Shown here piece after piece: positions 23,251 through 35,270 of a stretch of 64,000 nucleotides of DNA. Both the position numbers and the translations under genes were made by a program. Below the pieces are notes generated by a model, which saw only the letters and a program-made list of their open reading frames with translations, was not told the DNA's origin and made no database searches. How positions within the stretch are numbered: position 1 is the stretch's first letter; the number at the start of each line of letters is the position of its first letter. Source of the stretch: Erpobdella octoculata. Taxonomy: Eukaryota; Annelida; Clitellata; Hirudinida; Erpobdellidae. The stretch spans positions 5,951,192 to 6,015,191 of the forward strand of contig OZ022245.1 in assembly GCA_963978895.1 (NCBI GenBank), in the 5' to 3' direction.

Positions 23251-23759
23251 TATTATTTAAACTAAGAAAAAATTGTAAAATTATAATCTTTGACGATTTC
23301 TGAGCTATAAATAAACTGCAAATGTCAAACTTTCAGTTTTTTCAACACAATAATATAGATAAATTAGTTACAAAATTACAAACCGGCTGTAGGATGAATT
23401 TTTATAAAAGCAGCATATATTTGCAGTAGAAGAAATTTTCTTAATGTCTAAAAAACAAGACCCAAATTTAATTACCGTTTTAAAGATGCAAAGCAGCAAA
23501 TGATAGCCATATGACCTTAGATCTATCACAAGAAGGCTTTTGAAGACGATCATTGTTTGTAATATTTGTTTCTAACTCCGCTTGTCACTTCGGATGTATA
23601 TTTTAATAAATGTTATAGAACAATTGGAACAAATTTATTTGGAGATTTCATTTCAGAAAAACACTTATCACAAAAATGCGTGTAAATAAGTTTTATTTCC
23701 AGTAAAAAATAAAAATAAAAGAGCAACAGTAATTGTTTATAAAACAGTTAAACTTTTAT

Positions 23760-26687
23760 TTATTGATCTTCGTCTTCGTTTTCGAGCTTTTCGTTGTTGT
23801 CCGCGGCATCGTTCTCAGTTTCGCTGACTGCCACAGTGGCAGCTGTCCTCCTCATCAACATCCTCGTGTCCATCTGTCTTTGATGTTTCTTCCTGCTGTC
23901 TAATCTTTCTTTGATAACTTTACAAAACACCACAGGGCATTCTCCACTTCTGGATGCATTAGAGGAATCTCTCTCTAAACTTGGGTTGATGTTAATGGGA
24001 CATCTGACAGCGTGAAGCAAAGCGAGTCGGCAAAATGTAAGACAAATTTTACAGTTCGTTTTGTTGTCACAATTGTTTACGTGTTCTATTCCTTTCTTGA
24101 AGCGCTGGCATTTCGGCTCGTCGCAGCTGACTGCGTTGCAAGAGGAGGCGTGTTCAAGTGGAACAACTCCACTATCGGAGGAGATACGCTCGGTGTTGCT
24201 ATGATGGTGGCCGACCAAAGCAAAACAATTCTGGCACAACATCCAGCGACTGCAGGACGCACAAACGTGGTAGTATTCATCTTTTCGTTTGCATACATTA
24301 CAGCAGGTGTAAGCGTATGCAACTTTTGGATCTATGAATGAAGAAACCGGCTTTGCAAAAATCATTTGAAGCATAACAAGAGTTGAATGAAACGCCCTCC
24401 TAGGAGATGAAAACTCTGCACACTCCTCTCTGAGAGAGTGCAAAAAGGAAGACCTTTCATGTATTGGATGAATAGACTTTATGACATCTGGATCAGATAT
24501 TCGTTGTAGAGTAATCGCCTCTTCTGGAGAATAAAATTCAGCAACGAAGAACATTTCTCTTGCTCTAACACCGAGAGAAGAGTAAATTTTCTCCACCAGA
24601 AGATCTTGGTGAGATAATAACCCGGGCTTTTTCTCCTTATTGCGCGGCTTTCTGGGGCCTTTGGCTTTGGAACCTTTCTTCGGCTTTTGAGACTTTTTTT
24701 GTGATGAACTGTCGGTCGTCTTTTTCTCCATTTCTCGAATGCGTTCCTCTAACGACGTTGGCCAAAAGTCTCCGTCAAAATACGGAAACTCGCTTGCACT
24801 TTCCATGTTATTCTTGAAAGCATAAGTGAGAATGTCGGTAAATTCGTAAACAATATTTTCTTGTTCTGCTCTTTGAAGTAACTTTTTATACCATTCTTGA
24901 AGTCTTCGTGCTTTCGGGATTTTCTGTTTAGGCGGATGACAACTGAATATGTAATCATCGCCTTCGTTCGGAGGACAGGACCAGATGTGTAGAGAAACGA
25001 ATCCCAGTTTTTTCACATATTCCATATAGGCCAACAATATTTCTTGATACAAAGCTGTCCGGTACTTCTCTGGCTGGAAGTAATGAATGCTGTCAAGATA
25101 GGCCAAGTAGACTCGCCTGGAGTTCGGAGCGAAAGCATCTGAACCGTATTCTTGAACGTACATTCCAAAAAAACACAATTCTCGGCCTTCAACGTTTTGA
25201 AATGCATATATGGCTTTTGATGTGTACGGAAACTTCGTCGGCATGTCAGGATACATATTCTTGAAACCGGGCTGCACCGTGACGGTTTCTCTGGAGCTGG
25301 CAACCACACGAACTGTTATCTGATAAGCGTCGATGCCGTACCTGTCGAGGAAACCGTTGATACGATCTTCAATGAAGTCACTCAGTCGGGTGCTCGGAAT
25401 GTCACTAGCTCTGTAAATTCTTTCCTCGGGAGTGCTCACTGTTGTTTGTGATTTGCATAGTTCACAAATGAAAGGCGTTAAAGAGTCGTTTTCAGCATAC
25501 TTCACGCAAACAACGTGATTCAGTCTGCCGCACCGGAAACACTTTGCAAACTTCTCGAGTCTTCTTTCTAAGTTTTTCTTTTTAGAAAATACATTTTTTT
25601 CTAAGACAACTGGCTCAGAGCTGAGATCTTTATGCGCTGAAATAGTTTGAGTGGTCGGAGATTCGGTGAAGCATCTCTCGCAGAAGGAATACTGGCTGTA
25701 TGAGTAATACTCCGCAAGTACTGGAATGTAGCACCAGTGACGGCTGTCGCAATATTTCGGGAGTGGAGTAAGCTCGTACATACGTCCACAGCAAAAACCG
25801 TATTCCTTCATCTTTTTGTCGATAAAGTGCTCGAAAACGTCGGCCAACTTCGAGGCGTACTTGTGGTAGATGGAGCTTTTTTTATTATAAAGCCAAGCGT
25901 TATGAAACACTAAATTAACATCAAAGACAAATTCCCACGGATCTTTATAACTGTTTTTTACTATTTTATCTAAAATTGTTCCGAAGTCCATCGGTTTACT
26001 GACTATATCAAAGTAGTCAGGACATTGGTCCAGCATTGGATCGACTGGTCTCATAAATGGTTCTGATTCTTTTTCGTAGAAGAGACACTTGTCTAAAACA
26101 GCCAGCAAATCGTCACATAGCTTTTCTTGGTTCCACATTTTTATGTTTTCGTTTATGACCGGAGCTTTGTTCTCTAGCGGCTTAACGCTGTTTGAAGAGG
26201 CAATTTCCTTCGCTTGAGCGGTTTCTTTCAACTTTATTTGATACTTGTTAAACGTGGAGCAAACAGGACAATCATAAGAAGTACAGCCAGACCAGTGGTT
26301 GAGTATATTATATGCCGGTTTACACCAATCTATAGGACACTGTAAATCCGAGCATTCGACAATGTGTAACCAATTTTGTTTTCTCGTCGAACAATGTATC
26401 AAATTGCAATTGGGATTATTGCACAAAAACGAATGTAAATAATATGCTAGTCTCTTTCTAAGAAGTTTGTGTCTGAACGCGGGGTCGTTTTCAGATGTTT
26501 CTTGTTTAGTATCGAAATATTGGCAAAGCTCATTTTTTAAATACGCGTCTTGTGAAGCAATAAAAATCTGACAAACCTTTTTTACGACTTCGTTCGATTT
26601 TGTAAAATCTAAAGTAAATCCAAAAAATTCATTTAAATATTTCTCGTTTGGCTTCATTTTCTCAGTAATAAAGTTACGCACGCCCAA
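23760..26687 (-). CDS. Intronless compact CBP/p300-type histone acetyltransferase
   Basis: A single 975-codon frame carries the CBP/p300 core in the usual order: TAZ1-like Cys/His region (residues about 70-145), bromodomain (about 185-295, with PDYFDIVSKPMDFGTI), RING/PHD-like zinc region (about 315-415), KAT11 acetyltransferase domain (about 425-655), ZZ finger (about 794-835) and TAZ2-like region (about 845-900). The catalytic domain keeps the p300 landmarks YLDSIHYF, RTALYQEI, HIWSCPPNEGDDYIF and RLQEWYKKLL, the last containing the Tyr treated as the general acid in p300. It should acetylate histones and other nuclear proteins using acetyl-CoA. KIX, nuclear-receptor-interaction and NCBD regions are missing, so it is under half the usual family length of about 2000-2400. 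A basic linker (660-690) may be a nuclear signal. The absence of introns among intron-rich neighbours points to a retrocopy that stayed intact; no stop or frameshift is present. Confidence 0.9.
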   Translation of the reverse strand: MGVRNFITEKMKPNEKYLNEFFGFTLDFTKSNEVVKKVCQIFIASQDAYLKNELCQYFDTKQETSENDPAFRHKLLRKRLAYYLHSFLCNNPNCNLIHCSTRKQNWLHIVECSDLQCPIDWCKPAYNILNHWSGCTSYDCPVCSTFNKYQIKLKETAQAKEIASSNSVKPLENKAPVINENIKMWNQEKLCDDLLAVLDKCLFYEKESEPFMRPVDPMLDQCPDYFDIVSKPMDFGTILDKIVKNSYKDPWEFVFDVNLVFHNAWLYNKKSSIYHKYASKLADVFEHFIDKKMKEYGFCCGRMYELTPLPKYCDSRHWCYIPVLAEYYSYSQYSFCERCFTESPTTQTISAHKDLSSEPVVLEKNVFSKKKNLERRLEKFAKCFRCGRLNHVVCVKYAENDSLTPFICELCKSQTTVSTPEERIYRASDIPSTRLSDFIEDRINGFLDRYGIDAYQITVRVVASSRETVTVQPGFKNMYPDMPTKFPYTSKAIYAFQNVEGRELCFFGMYVQEYGSDAFAPNSRRVYLAYLDSIHYFQPEKYRTALYQEILLAYMEYVKKLGFVSLHIWSCPPNEGDDYIFSCHPPKQKIPKARRLQEWYKKLLQRAEQENIVYEFTDILTYAFKNNMESASEFPYFDGDFWPTSLEERIREMEKKTTDSSSQKKSQKPKKGSKAKGPRKPRNKEKKPGLLSHQDLLVEKIYSSLGVRAREMFFVAEFYSPEEAITLQRISDPDVIKSIHPIHERSSFLHSLREECAEFSSPRRAFHSTLVMLQMIFAKPVSSFIDPKVAYAYTCCNVCKRKDEYYHVCASCSRWMLCQNCFALVGHHHSNTERISSDSGVVPLEHASSCNAVSCDEPKCQRFKKGIEHVNNCDNKTNCKICLTFCRLALLHAVRCPININPSLERDSSNASRSGECPVVFCKVIKERLDSRKKHQRQMDTRMLMRRTAATVAVSETENDAADNNEKLENEDEDQ

Positions 26688-27432
<745 letters not shown>

Positions 27433-27511
27433 GGTAGCGTGGCCGAGTGGTCTAAGGCGCTGGTTTTAGGCACCAGTCTGTATAGGCGTGGGTTCGAATC
27501 CCACCGCTGCC
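27433..27511 (+). tRNA. tRNA-Leu (anticodon UAG)
   Basis: A full cloverleaf can be drawn. The acceptor stem GGTAGCG pairs with CGCTGCC. The A box is TGGCCGAGTGGTC. The anticodon stem CTGGT/ACCAG encloses the loop TTTAGGC, anticodon TAG. There is a long variable arm as expected for Leu, and the T arm has GGTTCGAATCCC. There is no intron. A run of seven T at 27514-27520 is a polymerase III terminator. Confidence 0.95.
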
Positions 27512-27520
27512 AATTTTTTT

Positions 27521-28925
27521 ATCAAATGTTATTCGATTTTATTGGTCAGTTGCTATCTGGCTTAACTTCTTTGCTCCTCGGAGAGCTTATTAACCCGCTT
27601 TCCGTCATCTAACCGAGCTGAAATTTAAAGCATTACGATAGTAATGATATCTACTATATTTCAAAGTAAAAGCTGACATCGCATATGTGAGATTTAAGTA
27701 AGATGCTGTTTTTTCATGTCATCCGTGTTAAAATTTAATAAAAAATATTCTGATTTAGAAAAAAATATTAATTTTCTTATGAACTTTTTCTCTTGTTTAC
27801 AATTTAATTAATGTATTGTTACGCCGAATAATTTGCTGATTAATTCCGGTGGTGCCGGGTAAACTTTTCGGAGTGAAGTGAAAGCAGAGAGTAATTTTTG
27901 TACAATCATAGTTTAAAGTTTTGTAGTATTATATGCACAATGCTTCTGCTTTTCTAGCCATTATTTCTGCGTATAATGCGAAATAGTATCGGTTGCCTAA
28001 AACGACTTGGCTGGCAATAACTCATATTCGATGTTAGTGTCAAATATATATTACACTGCTTGTACCTTACAGTCTAAGAATAGCAATCCTCAAAAAAAAT
28101 TTCTTTGTTTCAAGTATATATATTTATTTTAAAAAATGCTTATTAATTTAAGTTTATTTGAGATCTATTTTATGTTTTCCATTATTTTTCTCTAGTGTGC
28201 ATAGAATTAATAGTAAGTGTTTATTGTTGGTATGAAATTTAAATGCCTGATGTTATGTGAGCTAAATCGGTAGTGGCTCGCTTATCTCGGTTTGCAAGCG
28301 ACGAATGAGTCATTGAAGAGTTGGTAAGATTAAATTATTGATTTAATTCAAAAGCTTAAGGTTCAATTGAGAAAACTGTTTTAATTTTTGCAAAAATGAT
28401 TAAACACAGAAAAAGAAAGCATTTCCTAAAACACGAGAATTTTTTTTTATCGCTACAACAACAAAGGAATCGCCAATTCAAAAGAAGTTTCTGTTCAAAT
28501 TTTTTTCTAAACGTCAAATATTAAAAAATATTATTTTGGTCGGAACTTTAAATTAAAAAAAAATTGTTAAGATTTTTCTGAGAAAGCTCGATGTGCATAA
28601 AAAATCCGGGTTCTATGGTTTAGACTCTCAACTTTAGAGCGGAGCGGTCATTAAATAATTAGAAAAATGAGTTTAGCTGAAACTGCCTTTTAATTCAATT
28701 TTTATTCATTGTCACAATAAGGCTTGCTTGAGTGTTTGCAAACCTTGAAAAATTTTATAACTAACTTTTCGTCATCAAATCAAGTTGAAATTTGAACTAG
28801 GTTATAGGCTCGTTCCTTATGACAATGCATTTGATTAAAATAAGAAATGTGTCTGAAAAATGTTTTTTAATTAAAATTAATAATTATCCATGTTTTAAAA
28901 CAAAAACAACACAATTATAATATAA
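27521..28925. other. AT-rich spacer
   Basis: No gene found. Positions 28650-28830 contain the dispersed repeat with 'gtttgcaaaccttgaaa' and 'tcgtcatcaaatcaagttg' that recurs, often inverted, near 16050, 35040 and 44550. Positions 27595-27640 hold a shorter relative. Confidence 0.5.
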
Positions 28926-29225
28926 CTAGCGGGGTACCCGTGGTTTTAGAGGTTTTCTATCGTTTTTCTCTTGCTCCCGTTTCCTTCCCGCTTGCTCTCC
29001 CGCTCCCGACTGCTTTCCCGCTCTCGATCGCTTTCCCGTTCCCACTTACTCTCCCTTTCTTGGTCGCTTTCTCGATCGCTGACGCTTTCCCGTTCCCAGT
29101 CGCTTTCTCTTTCCCGCTTGCTCTTTCGATCTCAGCTGCTTTTCCGTTCCCGCTTGCTTTCCCATTTCTGCTCATTTTTCAATTCCCGTTTCCACTCGCT
29201 CTCCCGCTCCGCTCATTTTGTGACC
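28926..29225 (-). mobile_element. Minisatellite-family Helitron-like element, eroded
   Basis: CTAG at 28926-28929 is followed by 'cggggtacccg', but the second hairpin arm is lost. The family's 'ttttagaggtttt' and a degenerate 18-bp array to about 29200 follow, and it ends at 'ccgctccgctcattttgtg'. Confidence 0.55.
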
Positions 29226-29245
29226 GATCTCATTTTTACTAATGC

Positions 29246-30715
29246 TTTTATTAACTCGTCGTCTCTGTTTCTCTGTCTGTCTGTTTCTCTGTTTGTCTGT
29301 TTCTCTGTCTGTTTCAAATCTTGCAATCAATTTTTGAGTCACTTCCTGATGATAGATTATTTTCAAATTTTGCATACATGCTCAAAATAGAAGACAATGC
29401 AATATTCAATTATTAGTTTTACAATAAGTCAATTAATTTAGTTAATTTTCTTGAGGGTTTTATCGAGGGGTTTCTTGAGGGTTTTCTTGAGGGTTTTCTT
29501 GACCACAAAACGCTAACCGACTGGCAGACTATTTTACCAAGTTAACACGAACCACACTCACTGACCGCGATTCTCAAGCGTGTACGAAATTTTCATGAAA
29601 ATAGTTGAGATATTTAAATTCGATGCTTTTTGATGATATTTTTATTATTATTACCAATGCTTTTATTAACTCGTCGTCTCTGTTTCTCTGTCTGTCTGTT
29701 TGTTTCTCTGTCTGTTTCAAATCTTGCAATCAATTTTTGAGTCACTTCCTGATGATAGATTTTTTTCAAATTTTGCATACATGCTCAAAATAGAAGACAA
29801 TGCAATATTCAATTATTAGTTTTACAATAAGTCAATTAATTTAGTTAATTTTAATTAATTTCGATATTTCGATATAATTAAGATATTTCGACTTTAATAT
29901 AAAATAAAAGAGTAATATAAGAAAAAATTGATTGCAAAATTTGTGTTTTAATTACATATAAGATTATTACCTATAAACGATATTTTATTACCAATGCTTT
30001 TATTAACTCGTCGGCTCTGTTTCTCTGTCTGTCTGTTTCTCTGTCTGTCTGTTTCTCTGTCTGTTTCAAATCTTGCAATCAATTTTTGAGTCACTTCCTG
30101 ATGATAGATTTTTTTCAAATTTTGCATACATGCTCAAGATAGAAGACAATGCAATATTCAATTATTAGTTTTACAATAAATCAATTAATTTAGTTAATTT
30201 TCTTGAGGATTTTATCGAGGGGTTTCTTGGGGGTTTTCTTGAGGGTTTTCTTGACCACAAAACGCTAACCGACTGGCAGACTATTTTACCAAGTTAACAC
30301 GAACCACACTCACTGACCGCGATTCTCAAGCGTGTACGAAATTTTCATGAAAATAGTTGAGATATTTAAATTCGATGCTTTTTGATGATATTTTTATTAT
30401 TATTACCAATGCTTTTATTAACTCGTCGTCTCTGTTTCTCTGTCTGTCTGTTTGTTTCTCTGTCTGTTTCAAATCTTGCAATCAATTTTTGAGTCACTTC
30501 CTGATGATAGATTTTTTTCAAATTTTGCATACATGCTCAAAATAGAAGACAATGCAATATTCAATTATTAGTTTTACAATAAGTCAATTAATTTAGTTAA
30601 TTTTAATTAATTTCGATATTTCGATATAATTAAGATATTTCGACTTTAATATAAAATAAAAGAGTAATATAAGAAAAAATTGATTGCAAAATTTGTGTTT
30701 TAATTACATATAAGA
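29246..30715. repeat. 752-bp tandem duplication
   Basis: Two consecutive copies of a composite unit start near 29246 and 29998. Corresponding points (for example 29605 and 30357) are exactly 752 bp apart. Each unit itself holds two copies of a ~200-bp block (tgcttttattaactcgtcg, tctgtctgtttctctgt, gagtcacttcctgatgat), separated by two different linkers. A short frame of 62 codons is identical in both copies but shows no domain. Confidence 0.85.
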
Positions 30716-30756
30716 GCATTGGTTTTAAAAACTCGTTTTTAATTTACTTGTTTTAT

Positions 30757-31190
30757 AATAGTTTATAGTCCTTTACACATCATTTATTTATTAAATGCTT
30801 TTATTTAACTTCACTTTCTCTCTGTTTGTCTGTGGTGATGAAATCTTAGAAACAAAAATGCATTCATTTTTCGACCACCTAGAGCTTTAAAACTTTCAGG
30901 AAAGCTTCATTCTAGATGACAATACATGAATTTAATGTTTCCGACATGAATTAAGCCTTAAATCAACTAAAATTAATCAAATCAAATTCCTGTCATATAG
31001 CGACTGTAATAAGTTGTTTATGTATAAGTCGCCAGAGGTCCAAAATAATTAAACTGTACGGATGTTTATTTATAAGTCGCCAGAGGTCCAAAATAACAAG
31101 ATTGAGCGTAATGGCTGTTTTAGATTCAAAAATTTTTATTCGTTGACTAAGATAAAGAGGCAAATAAAAGCATTTTTTTTTAAATTTATA
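30757..31190 (+). repeat. Dispersed repeat, inverted partner at 48840-49095
   Basis: It contains two sub-copies of 'ataagtcgccagaggtcc' + 'aaaataa', then 'gattgagcgtaatggctg' and 'cgttgactaagataaagagg'. The same order appears reverse-complemented at about 48850-49095. It is non-coding. Confidence 0.7.
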
Positions 31191-31808
31191 TTTTATATTC
31201 TTGTATGTAGATTGTATTCATGCAAATTAAAATCACTACATTTCATGCCATGCCTTCATAAGACAGCTTCAGTATCTTGCAATGTTTTCTTTTGAACGCT
31301 AAATCATGGACTCCTATATAATAGCTAGTATAAAGGAGTCCATGACTAAATCCAGCATGTTTGATGTAATCGGATAACCTTTTGCGTAATAAGCTTAGGT
31401 CAAACGTTTTTGATCTATAGGTCTGACAGTGTACAATTGCGCAATAACATTTATTACACGCATGTTCGCACCTATTTTATCAACTGCTGGCGTTGCGGCC
31501 ACGGCGTTATGCGAAATTGCTAACATACAATCATACATACAGACATAAGTATTTATGTATGTTGATTAAACTCAGAATTGTTTTAACAACGAAAGCAAAC
31601 AAGTACTATCATAATTTAGATGGTCTTTTTTATACTTTTCCCCGCCAAGTATTTTTTACATTTTATCGCAAATATTCTACAAATGTTTTTTTTATTCTTA
31701 AAATTAAATTAAATGTTCCAATATTCATCAGGTGAGTGATTAAAACCAGATAACCATACCCAGTAAGACTACAAAATAGAAATTTTTCAAGAGAACACGA
31801 CTCGACAA
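31191..31808. other. Spacer upstream of the SIM-RING gene
   Basis: No gene. A hairpin 'catggactcct'/'aggagtccatg' lies at 31305-31345. A similar one (catggacttc/gaagtccatg) ends the SINE near 38825-38855. Confidence 0.5.
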
Positions 31809-32576
31809 ATGGATCAGAGTGTTATTGAGTTGCTGGATGAAACAGGTAAATCAATTTCTACAAATAGCCTTATAGCGAAGCGCTATCCTTATTGTGCAAG
31901 AGATTTATAAGTTTTCAAATAATTTTTTTTCTATATTTTGGCAGTTTTAGAAGATGCTCAAGATGTCGTAGAGTTACTAAGTGATGACGACGAGGTTGTC
32001 ATAACATTTGAGCAAAGAATTACGTCAAATGGCTGTCACATTAGTGCGTCACAAAAAATTCTAATGGAACACAACTATGCAATACGTAAGACGCTATTAT
32101 AATGTGTTGAGTATTTATATCTAAACAATTTATTTCAATTTGCTGTCATTATTTTACGACAAATTCCAAATTCAGACGCAAGCCAAGAACATCAAGAATT
32201 TATAACAATAAATGATGAATCCGATGATGACGATGTGCTCATAATAAATAAAGAAAGAACGCCCTCATTATTAGCGTCCTTATTAATAGCGCCGACAAAT
32301 AAAAAGACAAAGTTTTCCGAAAATAAACAGAGGGAAAAAAAAGGAAGCCACGAACCTATAGTTTATGTACGAAACGAATGCTCCATATGTTTCTATGAAT
32401 TAAGAGATACATCAATCGTCGCCTCGCCCAACGTTTGCAGTCACATCTTCTGTGTGGAATGCTTAGAAAAGTGGTCCAAGGTAAGCAAGAGCTGTCCAAT
32501 TGACAGGAAAGAATTTGACTGTATACATGTTAAAGATCGGATATCTGGAAGTTTTATAAAGAGTATTGCAATTTGA
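31809..32576 (+). CDS. SIM-rich RING protein, candidate SUMO-targeted ubiquitin ligase
   Basis: Three exons, 31809-31845, 31945-32085 and 32176-32576, join in phase (37, 141 and 401 nt) to give 192 residues. The N-terminal half has several hydrophobic-plus-acidic stretches that fit SUMO-interacting motifs: VIELLD (5-10), VVELLSDDDE (20-29), VVITFE (30-35), FITINDESDDDD (68-79) and VLIIN (80-84). A basic Lys-rich linker (102-116) follows. The C-terminal RING has C128, C131, C147, H149, C152, C155 and C166, with Asp169 in the eighth ligand position (CPIDRKEF), the variant known from SCAF11 and PHRF1 RINGs. Length and order resemble RNF4: SIMs bind poly-SUMO chains and the RING ubiquitinates the modified protein. 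That function is inferred. All introns have GT-AG borders. It could instead be another nuclear RING protein related to PHRF1/SCAF11. Confidence 0.75.
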
Positions 32577-32757
32577 ATGGATGATTAAAGACCCATCGTT
32601 TTTTTTATTTATGCGAGATTTTGTGTTTTTCGACTGTTAACACTTGTAAACTTTTAATTTTCTTGATATTTTTCTTATTAATCCGGTAATTATAAACCAG
32701 TTGCTGTGACAAATGGTGATGCTGAAAACAATTGAAACAATTTTGATTGGTTGAGTG

Positions 32758-34113
32758 CAGGGACGTAAATTGGGGGGGGCAGGGGGGGGCATTTGCCCCC
32801 CCCTGATTTTCAAAATTTGAATTTTTTTACCTAGAGTTTACTATATATTTATTTAATTTTAACTTTACTTAACCTAGTGATGATGCAATACGTATTGGAA
32901 TCCTTCTGGCGTGTATAGACAATTCGCCCTCCCTTGATTTCCAAAATTAAAAAATTTTTTTACTTAGAGTTTACTATATAATATGTTAATTTTAACTTTA
33001 CTTAACCTCGTGATGATTCAATGCGTATTGGAATTCTTTTTGCGTGTGTAGACAATTTTATATCTTAGCTCGATGCTAGATTTACCAATAACTGCAGAGT
33101 AATAATTTGTGTATCAGTGTTGGTCCAAAGATTAGCTGTTTTCTGTGCCAAAATACAATCAGCGAACTCGTGGAACTTTACCGTATTAGCGGTATTGATA
33201 CAATGTTGATTCCCTCACAGCTGTCTACATCAAAGTTATTATTTATTACACAAAAAGAAAACAAAATTATACCCACCCCATTTTGGACATCTTTTTTACA
33301 AACTTTTATTTAGGTTACCATTTCTATTTGTTTGTTTGTGTGTGTGTGTGTCTTTCTCTGTACGCAAATCTTGCAAGTAAAATTTAACCAGCATTTTGAC
33401 TAGCTAGGAAGTTGAAACTTTCAGCATAGCTTTATATTTGATGAAAATACATGATTCAATTTAAACAAAACTTTGAACTTCTTTTGCATTTCTAAATTGA
33501 ATGTATTTGAAATCAAAGTTTGTGTTGAAAAACTCGTTTTTCCTTTACTTGTTTTACTGCAATATGATTAAATCATTCACCCGGTGGCTCGTGGCGAATC
33601 CAGAATTTTCTGGTGAGGGATTCACTTCAGAAATTTTTTTATATTTTCCAAAAAGCTGATAACCGGTAATGGCTAGTCGTAAGTATTTTTCTAAAACTTT
33701 TCAAAGACTTCCAATTTCTCCTCCCAAAAAAGCTGAGGTCGTTTTCCAAAAACAAGGTATTATACCCAAAAAATTTCAATTGATACTCTGATGGGGGATG
33801 CATTTCCCCATCCCTCTCTGCTTGTACCTACGTATTTATATCAATGTAAAAGGTAATGTGTGTGTGAGAGCATTCGTTTATCACATCCAAACCACCGGAG
33901 CAATTTTAACAACATTTGGCATGCAGGTAACTTCATTGATAAGAAAATTTTGAAAAATTAAAAAAAATCTGTTATTTCTTTGACGTTTCATTGGCAAAAA
34001 CCAGACAAAACTAAGCACAAAAACCCGGACAACACCGGGTAACCCTGTCAGTAAGCTATATAATGGCGGGAAAATTTTGCCCCCCCCTGGAAAATGCTGA
34101 ATTTACGTCCCTG
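32758..34113. mobile_element. hAT-type non-autonomous transposon with intact 8-bp target duplication
   Basis: The terminal inverted repeats are CAGGGACGTAAATT (32758-32771) and AATTTACGTCCCTG (34100-34113), each followed inward by G/C homopolymer runs. The flanking 8-mer GTTGAGTG is perfectly duplicated at 32750-32757 and 34114-34121. The 8-bp duplication and CAGGG ends are hAT hallmarks. No transposase remains. The interior has a direct repeat (taacctagtgatgatgcaat, near 32875 and again near 33005) and a nested Helitron-like copy at about 33838-34053. Confidence 0.85.
33838..34053 (+). mobile_element. Degenerate Helitron-like copy nested in the hAT element
   Basis: It opens with 'tatatcaatgtaaaaggtaat' and 'gtgtgtgtgagagc', carries the common 'aaaccaccggagcaatttt' block, and ends with hairpin CCCGGACAACACCGGG plus TAACCCTG, where the expected CTAG has become TCAG. 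Confidence 0.55.
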
Positions 34114-34121
34114 GTTGAGTG

Positions 34122-35270
34122 CAGAAAAAGTTTGGACTCTCAAAATTTGTTTGTTTAAAATCTGTTTTTAAATTGACTGGCAATGGCTCTGGTTCAACTC
34201 ACAAACCGCGTTAAATGGAAATAAAAAAATAAATACCAGTTAAAGATTATTTTAATTTTTTATAGTTTTTGTCCTCGCATGTATCATAGTGGTTTTAAGC
34301 TGCTTTTTGTCGGTCTCCAGCAGTGGATAAAGTGGGGCTGGGTTCCCTTTGAGAAGTTTAAAAAAATTGAACTTCAATTTTTTATTTAACTAGCAACTTT
34401 TTGTTTGCACCCTGAGCTTTTATATTTACTCAAATATACTTTTCGGCCACCGATATTTCTGATATTTGGTAGATATTTAAAAACTTCGGGCTTTTTTAAA
34501 CCAATTAAATGCAAAATATATTTCAAATAATATTTCAAAAAGCATTTAGACCTCCACAGACAGGTCCAGCCCGTTAAAGATGACACATGATTTTTTTATA
34601 AATAGGTTCAGACTACTTAACAACAAATTCTTAAAGAAATAAAAGTGTGAAAGTGCCCATTCAATACCGCTCTCCCTTACTATGACGTTGAAACTTTTCA
34701 TTATCACGTGCACATCTCCAGGACATCCAGGTAAGTGAAATTAATAAAAGCCTATAAAAATGGTAGATCTTATGGCTAACTCAAGAAAGTTTTAATAAGA
34801 TTAATTTAAATATAATACAGTCCATTGTAGATTTAACAAGTTCTTAAACTTTTAAATTATTTCCGATCAACAAGTTTGAATTTATTTACAATCACGTTAT
34901 TGTTTTTGGAATAACTGGCCCGGTTTGGTTTCTAGTGTCTACACAAATCAATTGAACATAAAAAAGTGCTTTTAGCCAAAAGTTTAAGTTAATAATTATT
35001 CTACATAAAGACGCAATTTACCAGAGATTTTGATTGGGCGAGAGAAAGTTTGTTAATTTCACTTTTAAGATTTGCCGACAAACAGGCAAGCAAGTTAGAA
35101 AGCGGGTATGCCGCCAAAAGTTACCAAAAGATTTAAACTAAATTAATGAATTGATACAAAATACAATCAAGGTGCTATGTATCTTCTTGAGCCCGTCTCC
35201 GCTCAGGATAATCATGCGAATATAAGAGTATTAGTAAACGATAGTTGCTTAAAAGAATGAGAACTTGGTA
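34122..35270. other. Spacer
   Basis: No gene seen. It contains a relative of the dispersed 'gattgggcgagagaaagtttg' repeat at about 35030-35100. Confidence 0.5.

Noticed and set aside
24012..24341. Plus-strand frame of 109 residues
   Set aside because: Antisense shadow of the acetyltransferase gene.
29246..30715. CRISPR-like array
   Set aside because: Repeat spacing is a simple tandem duplication in a eukaryotic genome, with no short uniform repeats and unique spacers.
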